Source: Bradyrhizobium centrolobii
GTDB taxonomy: Bacteria > Pseudomonadota > Alphaproteobacteria > Rhizobiales > Xanthobacteraceae
DNA: 51,080 nucleotides
Assembly: GCF_001641635.1 (NCBI RefSeq)
Contig: NZ_LUUB01000071.1
Location: 1 to 51,080 of the forward strand
Reading direction: 5' to 3'
A program made the position numbers and the translations under genes. Of this stretch, positions 25,103 to 32,641 are shown piece after piece (the first letter of the stretch is position 1; each line of letters begins with the position of its first letter). The notes beneath the pieces are model-generated. The model worked only from the letters and a program-made list of their open reading frames with translations. It did not search any database and was not told the origin of the DNA.

Positions 25103-25931
25103 GGCGACCTCGCCCGGCGCCAATTATGGCTCGTCCGCATCCGGCAGCTCCTTCTATGCCGCGATGCGCATCCTGCCGCGCGACCAGCGCGAGGCGATGT
25201 TCCAGATCTACAGCTTCTGCCGCCAAGTCGACGACATCGCCGATTCCCACGGCCCGCGCGAGGAGCGGCTTGCCGCGCTCCAGGAGTGGCGCGACGACAT
25301 CGATGCGCTCTATCAGGGTCATCCGCCGGCGCGGCTGAAGGACTACGTCGCGTCGGTGAAGACGTTCGGACTGAAGCGCGAGGATTTCCTCGCCATCGTC
25401 GACGGCATGGAGATGGACGTGCCGCAGGACATTCGCGCGCCCGATATGGCGACGCTCGATCTCTATTGCGATCGCGTCGCGAGCGCTGTGGGGCGGCTGT
25501 CGGTGCGGGTGTTCGGCCTGCCGGAAGAGGACGGCATCCTGCTCGCCCATCATCTCGGCCGCGCGCTCCAGCTCACCAACATCCTGCGCGACATCGACGA
25601 GGACGCGGGCCTCGGCCGGCTCTATCTGCCGCGCGAGGGTCTGCTGCATGCCGGCATCACCTCGAACGATCCGAACCGCGTAGCCGCCGAGCGCGCGCTG
25701 CCGAAGGTCTGCCTGCCACTCGCGCAGCGCGCGAAAGTGCATTTCGAGAAGTCGGACGAGATCATGAACCGCAACAGGCGCCGCGCGGTGCGCGCGCCGC
25801 GGATCATGTCGAAATACTATCATGCCATTCTGGACCTCCTGATCGCGCGCGGCTTCAACGCGCCGCGTCAGCCGGTGCGTGTATCGAAGCTCACGCGCAT
25901 CGGTATCCTGCTTCGCTACGCTTTCATCTGA
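25092..25931 (+). CDS. hpnD: Presqualene diphosphate synthase
   Basis: HpnD condenses two farnesyl diphosphates to presqualene diphosphate, the first committed step. The 279-residue product has both aspartate motifs of the squalene/phytoene synthase family, CRQVDDIADS (about 42-51) and TNILRDIDEDAGLGRLYLP (about 162-180), and the typical start SGSSFYAAMRILPRDQR. The start ATG 25092 overlaps the end of hpnC. Its stop TGA overlaps the ATG of hpnE by one base, indicating translational coupling through the operon. Confidence 0.93.
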   Translation: MTLEATSPGANYGSSASGSSFYAAMRILPRDQREAMFQIYSFCRQVDDIADSHGPREERLAALQEWRDDIDALYQGHPPARLKDYVASVKTFGLKREDFLAIVDGMEMDVPQDIRAPDMATLDLYCDRVASAVGRLSVRVFGLPEEDGILLAHHLGRALQLTNILRDIDEDAGLGRLYLPREGLLHAGITSNDPNRVAAERALPKVCLPLAQRAKVHFEKSDEIMNRNRRRAVRAPRIMSKYYHAILDLLIARGFNAPRQPVRVSKLTRIGILLRYAFI

Positions 25932-27187
25932 TGCAAAAGACAGCTCACATCATCGGCGCTGGAATTTCCGGCCTCTCCGCCGCTGTGCGGCTTGCCAATG
26001 CCGGCTTCAAGGTCGCCGTGCACGAGGCGACGCACCAGGCCGGCGGCCGCTGCCGCTCCTATTTCGACGGTGCGACCAACCTCACCATCGACAACGGCAA
26101 TCATCTCCTGCTCTCGGGCAATGGCCATGCACGGGCCTATGCGCGCTCGATCGGCACCGAGGCGGGCCTGGTCGGCCCGGAGCGCGCGCAGTTTCCCTTC
26201 GTCGATCTCGCGACCGGGCAGCGCTGGCAGCTCGATCTCGGCGATGGCCGGCTGCCGACCTGGGTGCTCGATGAGGGCCGGCGCGTTCCCGACACCGGGC
26301 TCACGGACTATCTGAAGCTGGCGCCGCTGATCTGGGCGTCGGAGGAGACGCTGGTCGGCAAGTCCATTCCCTGCGAGGGCATCCTCTATCAGCGCCTGGT
26401 GCAGCCGCTATTGCTCGCCGCGCTCAACGTCGATCCACCCGAGGGCTCGGCCGGGCTTGCCGGCGCGATCGTGCGCGAGACGCTGCTCGCTGGTGGGCAA
26501 GCCTGCCGGCCGTTGATCGCGCGCGATGGCCTCAGCGCAGTGCTGATCGAGCCCGCCGTGAAATTCCTGACCGAGCGCGGCCATTGCGTTCAGCTCGGCC
26601 ATGAGCTGCATTCTTTCGTCAGCAAGGACGGCAAGGTCTTTGCGCTGAATTTCGGCGGCGAAGATGTGATCCAGATCGCCGACGGTGATGCCATCGTGAT
26701 GGCGGTGCCGCCGCGCGCCGCTGCGAGCCTGCTGCCGGGCTTGAAGACGCCGACCGAATTCCGCGCCATCGTGAACGCGCATTTCCGTTTCGAGCCGCCG
26801 CCGCACGCGGCGCCCATCCTGGGCGTGATCGGCGGAGTCGTGGAGTGGCTCTTCGCTTTCCCCAATCGCCTCTCGGTGACCATCAGCAATGGCGACCGCC
26901 TGGTCGACATGCCGCGCGAGGAACTCGCGCAGACGATCTGGAACGATGTCTGCAAGGCGGGCGGCGTTTCCGGCGAATTGCCTCCCTGGCAGATCGTGCG
27001 CGAGCGTCGTGCCACCTTTGCCGCGACACCGGCGCAGAATGCCCTGCGTCCGGGGCCGGTCACCGCGCTGAAAAACCTGTTCCTTGCCGGCGATTGGACT
27101 GCTACGGGATTGCCTGCAACCATCGAGGGATCGGTCCGGTCCGGCGATCGCGCCGCCGACCTGATCCTGGCCGCACAGCGGGGCTGA
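25931..27187 (+). CDS. hpnE: Hydroxysqualene dehydroxylase, FAD-dependent
   Basis: HpnE reduces hydroxysqualene to squalene, completing the HpnDCE route. The 418-residue flavoprotein has an N-terminal dinucleotide-binding motif, HIIGAGISGLSAAVRLANAG (about residues 6-25), the amine-oxidase-like HEATHQAGGRCRS, and the C-terminal FAD-contact block LFLAGDWTATGLPATIEGSV. This is the phytoene-desaturase/amine-oxidase fold. It starts on the stop codon of hpnD and is followed by shc after 49 bases. Confidence 0.92.
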   Translation: MQKTAHIIGAGISGLSAAVRLANAGFKVAVHEATHQAGGRCRSYFDGATNLTIDNGNHLLLSGNGHARAYARSIGTEAGLVGPERAQFPFVDLATGQRWQLDLGDGRLPTWVLDEGRRVPDTGLTDYLKLAPLIWASEETLVGKSIPCEGILYQRLVQPLLLAALNVDPPEGSAGLAGAIVRETLLAGGQACRPLIARDGLSAVLIEPAVKFLTERGHCVQLGHELHSFVSKDGKVFALNFGGEDVIQIADGDAIVMAVPPRAAASLLPGLKTPTEFRAIVNAHFRFEPPPHAAPILGVIGGVVEWLFAFPNRLSVTISNGDRLVDMPREELAQTIWNDVCKAGGVSGELPPWQIVRERRATFAATPAQNALRPGPVTALKNLFLAGDWTATGLPATIEGSVRSGDRAADLILAAQRG

Positions 27188-27236
27188 TGGGTTGAAACCC
27201 CGTCAATTCAAGCAACTATCGGAGAGTTCGAACGAG

Positions 27237-29189
27237 ATGGATTCCGTGAACGCGCCCAACCGCGAAATCCTGGAATCGAGCATTGCGTCAGCCACGCAAG
27301 GCGTCCTCGGCTTCCAGCAATCCGACGGCCATTGGGTCTTCGAGCTCGAGGCCGACTGCACAATTCCCGCAGAATACATCCTGCTGCGTCACCATCTCGC
27401 TGAGCCGGTCGACACCGTGCTTGAGGCCAAGATCGGCAACTATCTCCGCCGCGTGCAGGGCGCCCACGGTGGCTGGCCGCTGGTGCATGACGGCGAGTTC
27501 GACATGAGTGCCAGCGTGAAGGCCTACTTCGCGCTCAAGATGATCGGCGACTCCGTCGACGCGCCGCACATGGCGCGCGCGCGCGAGGCGATCCGTTCGC
27601 GCGGCGGCGCCATCAACAGCAACGTCTTCACCCGCTTCACGCTCGCGATGTTCGGCGTCGTGACCTGGCGCGCGGTGCCGGTGCTGCCGGTGGAGATCGT
27701 GCTGCTGCCGTTCTGGTCGCCGTTCCACCTCAACAAGATCTCCTACTGGGCGCGCACCACCATGGTGCCGCTCTTGGTGCTCGCGGCGCTGAAGCCGCGC
27801 GCGCGGAATCCGAAGGGCGTCGGCATCGATGAGCTGTTCCTTCAGGATCCGCGTTCGATCGGCATGACCGCCAAGGCGCCGCACCAGAGCATGGCGTGGT
27901 TCCTGCTGTTCCGTTCGCTCGATGCTATCCTGCGCGTGATCGAGCCGCTGTTTCCGAAGAGCCTGCGCAAGCGCGCGATCGAAGCGGCGCTCGCCTTCAC
28001 CGAGGAGCGGCTCAACGGCGAGGACGGCATGGGCGCGATCTATCCGCCGATGGCCAACATCGTCATGATGTACGACGCGCTCGGCAAGGATGAGAACTAT
28101 CCGCCGCGCGCCACGACGCGCCGGGGCCTGGACAGGCTGCTCGTCATCAGGGATGACGAGGCCTATTGCCAGCCCTGCGTCTCGCCGGTGTGGGACACGA
28201 CACTGACGGCGCACGCGCTGCTCGAGGCTGGCGGCACACAGGCCGTTCCGGCTGCCAAGCAGGGCCTCGACTGGCTGATCCCGAAGCAGGTGCTGGACGT
28301 GGAGGGCGACTGGGCCGTGAAGCGGCCCAAGACGCGGCCGGGCGGCTGGGCCTTCCAGTACAACAACGCCCACTATCCCGATCTCGATGACACCGCGGTG
28401 GTGGTGATGTCGATGGACCGCATGCGCCGGGAGCACGGGATCGCAGGCTATGACGCCGCGATCGACCGTGGCCGGGAATGGATCGAGGGCATGCAGAGCG
28501 CCGACGGCGGCTGGGCTGCCTTCGACGTGGACAACTTCGAATACTATCTGAACAACATCCCGTTCTCGGATCACGGCGCGCTGCTGGATCCCCCGACCGA
28601 GGACGTGACTGCGCGCTGCATCTCGATGCTGGCCCAGCTCGGCGAGACCCAGAAGACCAGCAAGCGCGTGGCCGACGGCGTTGCCTATCTCCGGCGCACC
28701 CAGCACCCCGAGGGATCCTGGTACGGCCGCTGGGGCATGAACTTCATCTATGGAACCTGGTCGGTGGTGTGCGCCCTGAACATGGTCGGCGTCGACCACA
28801 AGGACCCGATGATTCGCAAGGCAGCCGACTGGTTGGCTTCGATCCAGAACGACGATGGCGGCTGGGGCGAGGACGCCGTCAGCTACCGGCTCGACTACAA
28901 GGGCTGGGAGGCCGCCCCATCGACCGCCTCGCAAACGGCATGGGCCTTGCTTGCCCTTATGGCGGCCGGCGAGGTCGATCATCCGGCCGTCGCCCGCGGG
29001 GTGGAGTACCTGATTGCAACACAGAACGAAAAAGGACTGTGGGACGAGCAGCGGTATACGGCGACGGGCTTCCCCCGCGTATTCTATCTACGGTATCATG
29101 GTTACCCGAAGTTCTTTCCGTTGTGGGCGCTGGCGCGGTATCGGAACTTGCGGAACACCAACAGCAGGGTGGTAGGGGTCGGAATGTGA
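27237..29189 (+). CDS. shc: Squalene-hopene cyclase
   Basis: This membrane-bound enzyme cyclises squalene to hopene and hopanol. The 650-residue product has the catalytic DLDD acid motif at residues 382-385 (NAHYPDLDDTAVV) and multiple QW repeats, for example GVLGFQQSDGHWVFE, GGWAFQYNN, GGWAAFDVDN, GSWYGRWGMNFIYGTWSV and QNDDGGWGEDAVSY. ATG 27237 (MDSVNAPNRE) is preferred, with GGAGAG upstream; a TTG at 27192 would add 15 residues. It is also named hpnF. The stop codon overlaps the GTG start of hpnG. Length and motifs are normal, so the enzyme should be active. Confidence 0.96.
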   Translation: MDSVNAPNREILESSIASATQGVLGFQQSDGHWVFELEADCTIPAEYILLRHHLAEPVDTVLEAKIGNYLRRVQGAHGGWPLVHDGEFDMSASVKAYFALKMIGDSVDAPHMARAREAIRSRGGAINSNVFTRFTLAMFGVVTWRAVPVLPVEIVLLPFWSPFHLNKISYWARTTMVPLLVLAALKPRARNPKGVGIDELFLQDPRSIGMTAKAPHQSMAWFLLFRSLDAILRVIEPLFPKSLRKRAIEAALAFTEERLNGEDGMGAIYPPMANIVMMYDALGKDENYPPRATTRRGLDRLLVIRDDEAYCQPCVSPVWDTTLTAHALLEAGGTQAVPAAKQGLDWLIPKQVLDVEGDWAVKRPKTRPGGWAFQYNNAHYPDLDDTAVVVMSMDRMRREHGIAGYDAAIDRGREWIEGMQSADGGWAAFDVDNFEYYLNNIPFSDHGALLDPPTEDVTARCISMLAQLGETQKTSKRVADGVAYLRRTQHPEGSWYGRWGMNFIYGTWSVVCALNMVGVDHKDPMIRKAADWLASIQNDDGGWGEDAVSYRLDYKGWEAAPSTASQTAWALLALMAAGEVDHPAVARGVEYLIATQNEKGLWDEQRYTATGFPRVFYLRYHGYPKFFPLWALARYRNLRNTNSRVVGVGM

Positions 29190-29935
29190 CTTTGGGGACG
29201 GGGGACGAGACTACCGTGGGTAATGCCATAGACCCGCGGCCGTTATTGATTGTGACCGGATTGGTACAGGAGGCCCGCATCGCGGCCGGGCCCGGAATGG
29301 CGGTCATTTGCTCTTCCAGCAGCCCGACGCAATTGCGGGCGCTTCTGACGGTGGTGGATCCCGAATCGATTCGCGGCGTCATCTCCTTCGGCGTGGCTGG
29401 CGGGCTCGATCCGACGTTGCGGTCCGGCGACGTGGTGGTGGCGACCGAGGTGCTCTCGGGCGACGCCCGTTGGGCCGCCGGGCTGTCGCTCAGCGACGAC
29501 CTCATCGACCGTCTGACGTCGGGACGCCGCCGTGTGGTGCGCGGCAGCCTCGCCGGTGCCGAGGAAGTGGTCACGGGCCGGTCCTGCAAGGCGGCGCTGC
29601 ATCTGGAGACGGGAGCGGCGGCCGTGGACATGGAGAGCCACATCGCGGCGGCCTATGCGGCCGAGGCCGGGCTTCCCTTTGCCGCGGTCCGGGTGGTCAG
29701 CGACCCCGCCCATCGCGCGCTGCCGGCGCTCGCCCGCGCCGCGATCAAGCCGAATGGCCAGATCGACGTGGCGGCGGTCCTGCGCGGCATCGTGCGCAAC
29801 CCGGGAACGCTGCATGCGCTGGTCTCGACCGGCATCGATTTCAACCGCGCGCTGCGCTCGCTGCGCGGCTGCCGCAACTTCCTGATCGGCAGCGAGGGGC
29901 TCGACAGCGAGGGCCTGGTCCCCGAGACCGTCTGA
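29186..29935 (+). CDS. hpnG: Adenosylhopane nucleosidase/phosphorylase, forms ribosylhopane
   Basis: HpnG removes adenine from adenosylhopane, the product of HpnH, giving the ribosyl side chain of extended hopanoids. The 249-residue product belongs to the nucleoside phosphorylase superfamily: LLIVTGLVQEARIA at the N-terminus, GVISFGVAGGLDPTLRSGDVV and the purine-site block GAAAVDMESHIAAAYA. The start is GTG 29186, overlapping the shc stop by four bases (GTGA). It is the last gene of the operon, and a strong terminator follows. Confidence 0.92.
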   Translation: MTLGTGDETTVGNAIDPRPLLIVTGLVQEARIAAGPGMAVICSSSSPTQLRALLTVVDPESIRGVISFGVAGGLDPTLRSGDVVVATEVLSGDARWAAGLSLSDDLIDRLTSGRRRVVRGSLAGAEEVVTGRSCKAALHLETGAAAVDMESHIAAAYAAEAGLPFAAVRVVSDPAHRALPALARAAIKPNGQIDVAAVLRGIVRNPGTLHALVSTGIDFNRALRSLRGCRNFLIGSEGLDSEGLVPETV

Positions 29936-29953
29936 GCGGTTGTTCGATCTGAC

Positions 29954-29995
29954 AAAAAGGCCCGGTCGCCATAGGCGATCGGGCCTTTCTCTTTT
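29954..29995 (+). terminator. Bidirectional rho-independent terminator after hpnG
   Basis: AAAAAGGCCCGGTCGCC and GGCGATCGGGCCTTTCT form a long stem around a three-base loop, with T-rich sequence on the right and an A tract on the left. It ends the plus-strand hpn operon and faces the minus-strand hpnH unit. Confidence 0.85.
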
Positions 29996-30062
29996 GCTGT
30001 GCGTAGCCCGAAGCGTAATCCGGGGCCGACCAGAGCACGCTGCTACATGTCGATGTCCGTGG

Positions 30063-31223
30063 TTAAGCGGCGCTCGAGGCCTTCTGGGCGGCCTTCTGCT
30101 CGGCGGCGAGGGCCTCGTCGCGGCGGATCTCCGAGAGCTTCTTCTGGACCTGCTCGGAGAAGATGTACTGCGCCGGGCGCTGCTTGGACATGTCGATCTC
30201 CGGCGCCATCGGGCCTGAGGTCTTGATGCCGCGCAGCGACACCCACATCGCCTTCAGGGGGTTGTTGAGCGCGGCCGTCGCAGCCGTGGGCTCGTAGCCG
30301 CAATGAGCCATACAGTCGGCGCACTTCTCGTAGCGGCCGGTGCCGTAGGAATCCCAGTCGGTGGTCTCCATCAGCTCCTTGAAGGTCTTGGCGTAGCCTT
30401 CGCCGAGCAGGTAGCAGGGCTTCTGCCAACCGAAGATGTTGCGCGCGGGCATGCCCCACGGCGTGCACTCGTATTCCTGGTTGCCGGCCAGGAAGTCCAG
30501 GAACAGGCCGGAGTGCATGAAGTTCCACTTCTTGCCCTTGCCGAGCGCAAAGACGTCGCGGAACAGCTTCTTGGTCTTGGTGCGGTTGAGGAAGTGCTCC
30601 TGGTCGGGCGCACGCTCATAGGCGTAGCCCGGCGACATCGACACGCCGACGCCGAGCTCGACGGTGAGGTCGAGGAATTTCGCGATCTCCTCGGCCGGAT
30701 GGCCGTCGAAGATCGTCGCGTTGACGTTGACGGTGAAGCCGCGTGCCTTCGCCGCCTTGATCGCGGACACGGCGCGGTCGAACACGCCCTTCTGCGACAC
30801 CGCCTTGTCGTGGTGGTCGCGCAGGCCGTCGAGATGCACCGAGAAGAACAGGTAGGGGGAGGGTTCGAACAAATCGAGCTTCTTCTCGAGCAGCAGCGCG
30901 TTGGTGCAGAGCGAGACGAACTTCTTGCGTGCAACGAGGCCGCGCACGATCTCGCCGATCTCCTTGTGGATCAGCGGCTCGCCGCCGGGAATGGCGACCA
31001 TCGGCGCGCCGCACTCGTCAGCCGCGTCCCAGCACTCCTGCGCCGTCATGCGCCGGTTCAGGATCGCGTCCGGATAGTCGATCTTGCCGCAGCCGACGCA
31101 GGCGAGGTTGCAGCGAAACAGCGGCTCCAGCATCAACACGAGCGGATAGCGCTTGCGGCCAAGCAGTTTCTGCTTGAGCAAATAGCCGCCGATACGCATT
31201 TCCTTGAAGAAGGGTATTGCCAT
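30063..31223 (-). CDS. hpnH: Adenosylhopane synthase, radical SAM enzyme
   Basis: HpnH joins the 5'-deoxyadenosyl radical to diploptene, making adenosylhopane, the first step to C35 hopanoids. The 386-residue product has the radical SAM cluster motif CNLACVGC (Cys 38, 42, 45), the GGEPL motif after AIPG, and a C-terminal cysteine group (KCADCMAHCGYEP, around residue 305) typical of HpnH. ATG 31223 is chosen; a GTG one codon upstream is possible. ispH lies 36 bases upstream on the same strand, so the two form a unit transcribed away from hpnN. Confidence 0.95.
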   Translation of the reverse strand: MAIPFFKEMRIGGYLLKQKLLGRKRYPLVLMLEPLFRCNLACVGCGKIDYPDAILNRRMTAQECWDAADECGAPMVAIPGGEPLIHKEIGEIVRGLVARKKFVSLCTNALLLEKKLDLFEPSPYLFFSVHLDGLRDHHDKAVSQKGVFDRAVSAIKAAKARGFTVNVNATIFDGHPAEEIAKFLDLTVELGVGVSMSPGYAYERAPDQEHFLNRTKTKKLFRDVFALGKGKKWNFMHSGLFLDFLAGNQEYECTPWGMPARNIFGWQKPCYLLGEGYAKTFKELMETTDWDSYGTGRYEKCADCMAHCGYEPTAATAALNNPLKAMWVSLRGIKTSGPMAPEIDMSKQRPAQYIFSEQVQKKLSEIRRDEALAAEQKAAQKASSAA

Positions 31224-31259
31224 CACACGTTTCTTTCTGGGCTGGAAATTCGGGGTAGG

Positions 31260-32186
31260 TCAGCTTGCAGCCAGTTCGGCCGGAAGCCGGAATTCGATGT
31301 TTTCCTCGCGACCTGGCAGCACGGAGACCGTCACCGGTCCGATCCGCCGCAGCGCTTCGATTACGTCATCCACGAGCACCTCGGGCGCCGAAGCGCCGGC
31401 TGTGATGCCGACGGTCCTGGCACCTTTCAACCACCCCGGATTGAGCTCGCGGCCGTCGGCGATCAGGTAACTCGCGACACCGGCTTCAGTGCCGATTTCG
31501 CGGAGCCGGTTCGAATTCGAGCTGTTGGCGGCACCCACCACCAAGATCAAGTCGACCAGCTTGCTAAGTTCCCTTACCGCAGATTGGCGGTTCTGTGTCG
31601 CATAGCAGATATCCCGGATGTCCGGGCCTTGAATATCTGTAAATCGCGCCTGGAGGGCTGCAATGATGTCCTTGGTGTCGTCGACCGACAGCGTGGTCTG
31701 GGTGATGTAGGCCACTGGCGTATCCGCCGGCAACGTCAGGGCTTTAACCTCCTCGACGCTCTGGACGAGCAGCACCGGGCCTGGAACCTGGCCCATCGTG
31801 CCCTCGACCTCGGGGTGGCCGGCATGGCCGATCAGGATCAGCGTGCGGCCCTTGGTGATGTAGCGCTTCCCCTGATTGTGAACTTTCGTGACCAGGGGAC
31901 AGGTGGCATTCAGCACCGGAAGGTCGCGCGCGGCGGCCTCTTCCTCGACGCTGCGGGCGACGCCATGGGCGCTGAACACGGTTACCGCCTTGGGCGGAAC
32001 CTCGGACAGTTCCTCGACGAAGATCGCGCCCTTGTTCTTCAGGCTTTCGACCACGTACTTGTTGTGCACGATCTCATGGCGCACGTAGACGGGCGGACCA
32101 TACTTCTCCAGGGCCCGTTCCACGATCTCGATCGCACGCACTACGCCTGCGCAAAAGCCACGCGGCTGCGCTAGATAAACTTCCAT
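31260..32186 (-). CDS. ispH: 4-hydroxy-3-methylbut-2-enyl diphosphate reductase
   Basis: IspH (LytB) performs the last step of the MEP pathway, giving IPP and DMAPP, the precursors of all isoprenoids including hopanoids. The 308-residue product has the three cluster cysteines: RGFCAGVVRA (Cys 12), NATCPLVTKVH and DICYATQNRQ. It also has the SAHGV, GHAGHPEVEGTMGQ, TQTTLSVDDT and SSNSNRL motifs. ATG 32186 (MEVYLAQPRG) is chosen over a longer frame to 32204. Its place next to hpnH couples isoprenoid supply to hopanoid synthesis. Confidence 0.95.
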   Translation of the reverse strand: MEVYLAQPRGFCAGVVRAIEIVERALEKYGPPVYVRHEIVHNKYVVESLKNKGAIFVEELSEVPPKAVTVFSAHGVARSVEEEAAARDLPVLNATCPLVTKVHNQGKRYITKGRTLILIGHAGHPEVEGTMGQVPGPVLLVQSVEEVKALTLPADTPVAYITQTTLSVDDTKDIIAALQARFTDIQGPDIRDICYATQNRQSAVRELSKLVDLILVVGAANSSNSNRLREIGTEAGVASYLIADGRELNPGWLKGARTVGITAGASAPEVLVDDVIEALRRIGPVTVSVLPGREENIEFRLPAELAAS

Positions 32187-32590
32187 TGGACGCCCATCAC
32201 GCAAATTGCACCAATCCGCTCATGTCCCCGGCGGCACCCCGATACTGACCAATGAGCTGCAATATCCGCACCATTGGTTCTTGCGCACGCGGTAACAGCC
32301 CACCCCAGTGGGTCCCAAGCGCATGGAGGCACAGCACTTTGTGTCAAAAAATCGGCCGCGAGGAAAGCCGGAATACGGTTCCGGTTCCAGATTGGGCCTG
32401 TTTGCCGGTATTATAGTAAATTCGGCGGCGGGAGAAAGGAGCGGCATTTGTCCTCACCCCTTCGTCACTTTCCCGCCTCAACTTGCCGGCTATACCGGCC
32501 GCCCTCGCATGATTTTGCCATGGTCTCCCGCCGTTTACTTCGAACCTTCTCCCGGCGAGAACCACTCAAAACAGCAATAGGTTTCGCCCG
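32187..32590. other. Divergent intergenic region between ispH and hpnN
   Basis: About 400 bases contain the ispH upstream region; no gene is recognised. The sequence is less GC-rich than its surroundings near 32330-32440, as expected for promoters. Confidence 0.5.
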
Positions 32591-32615
32591 GGAACTCCGA
32601 TAAACAGCGGGCGTT
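32591..32615 (+). promoter_or_regulatory. EcfG-type promoter before hpnN (exact match)
   Basis: GGAAC at 32591-32595, a 16-base spacer and CGTT at 32612-32615 fit the consensus GGAAC-N16/17-CGTT with no mismatch. It ends 26 bases before the GTG start of hpnN, the right distance for a short leader. It would place hpnN under the general stress sigma factor. Confidence 0.7.
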
Positions 32616-32641
32616 TCCGGTTAACACCAGAAAGAAAAGAT

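Noticed and set aside
27288..28982. 564-codon minus-strand open frame
   Set aside because: It is antisense to shc; the squalene-hopene cyclase motifs settle the coding strand.
30303..32174. 623-codon plus-strand open frame
   Set aside because: It runs antisense across hpnH and ispH and even across the gap between them, a sign of a chance frame.
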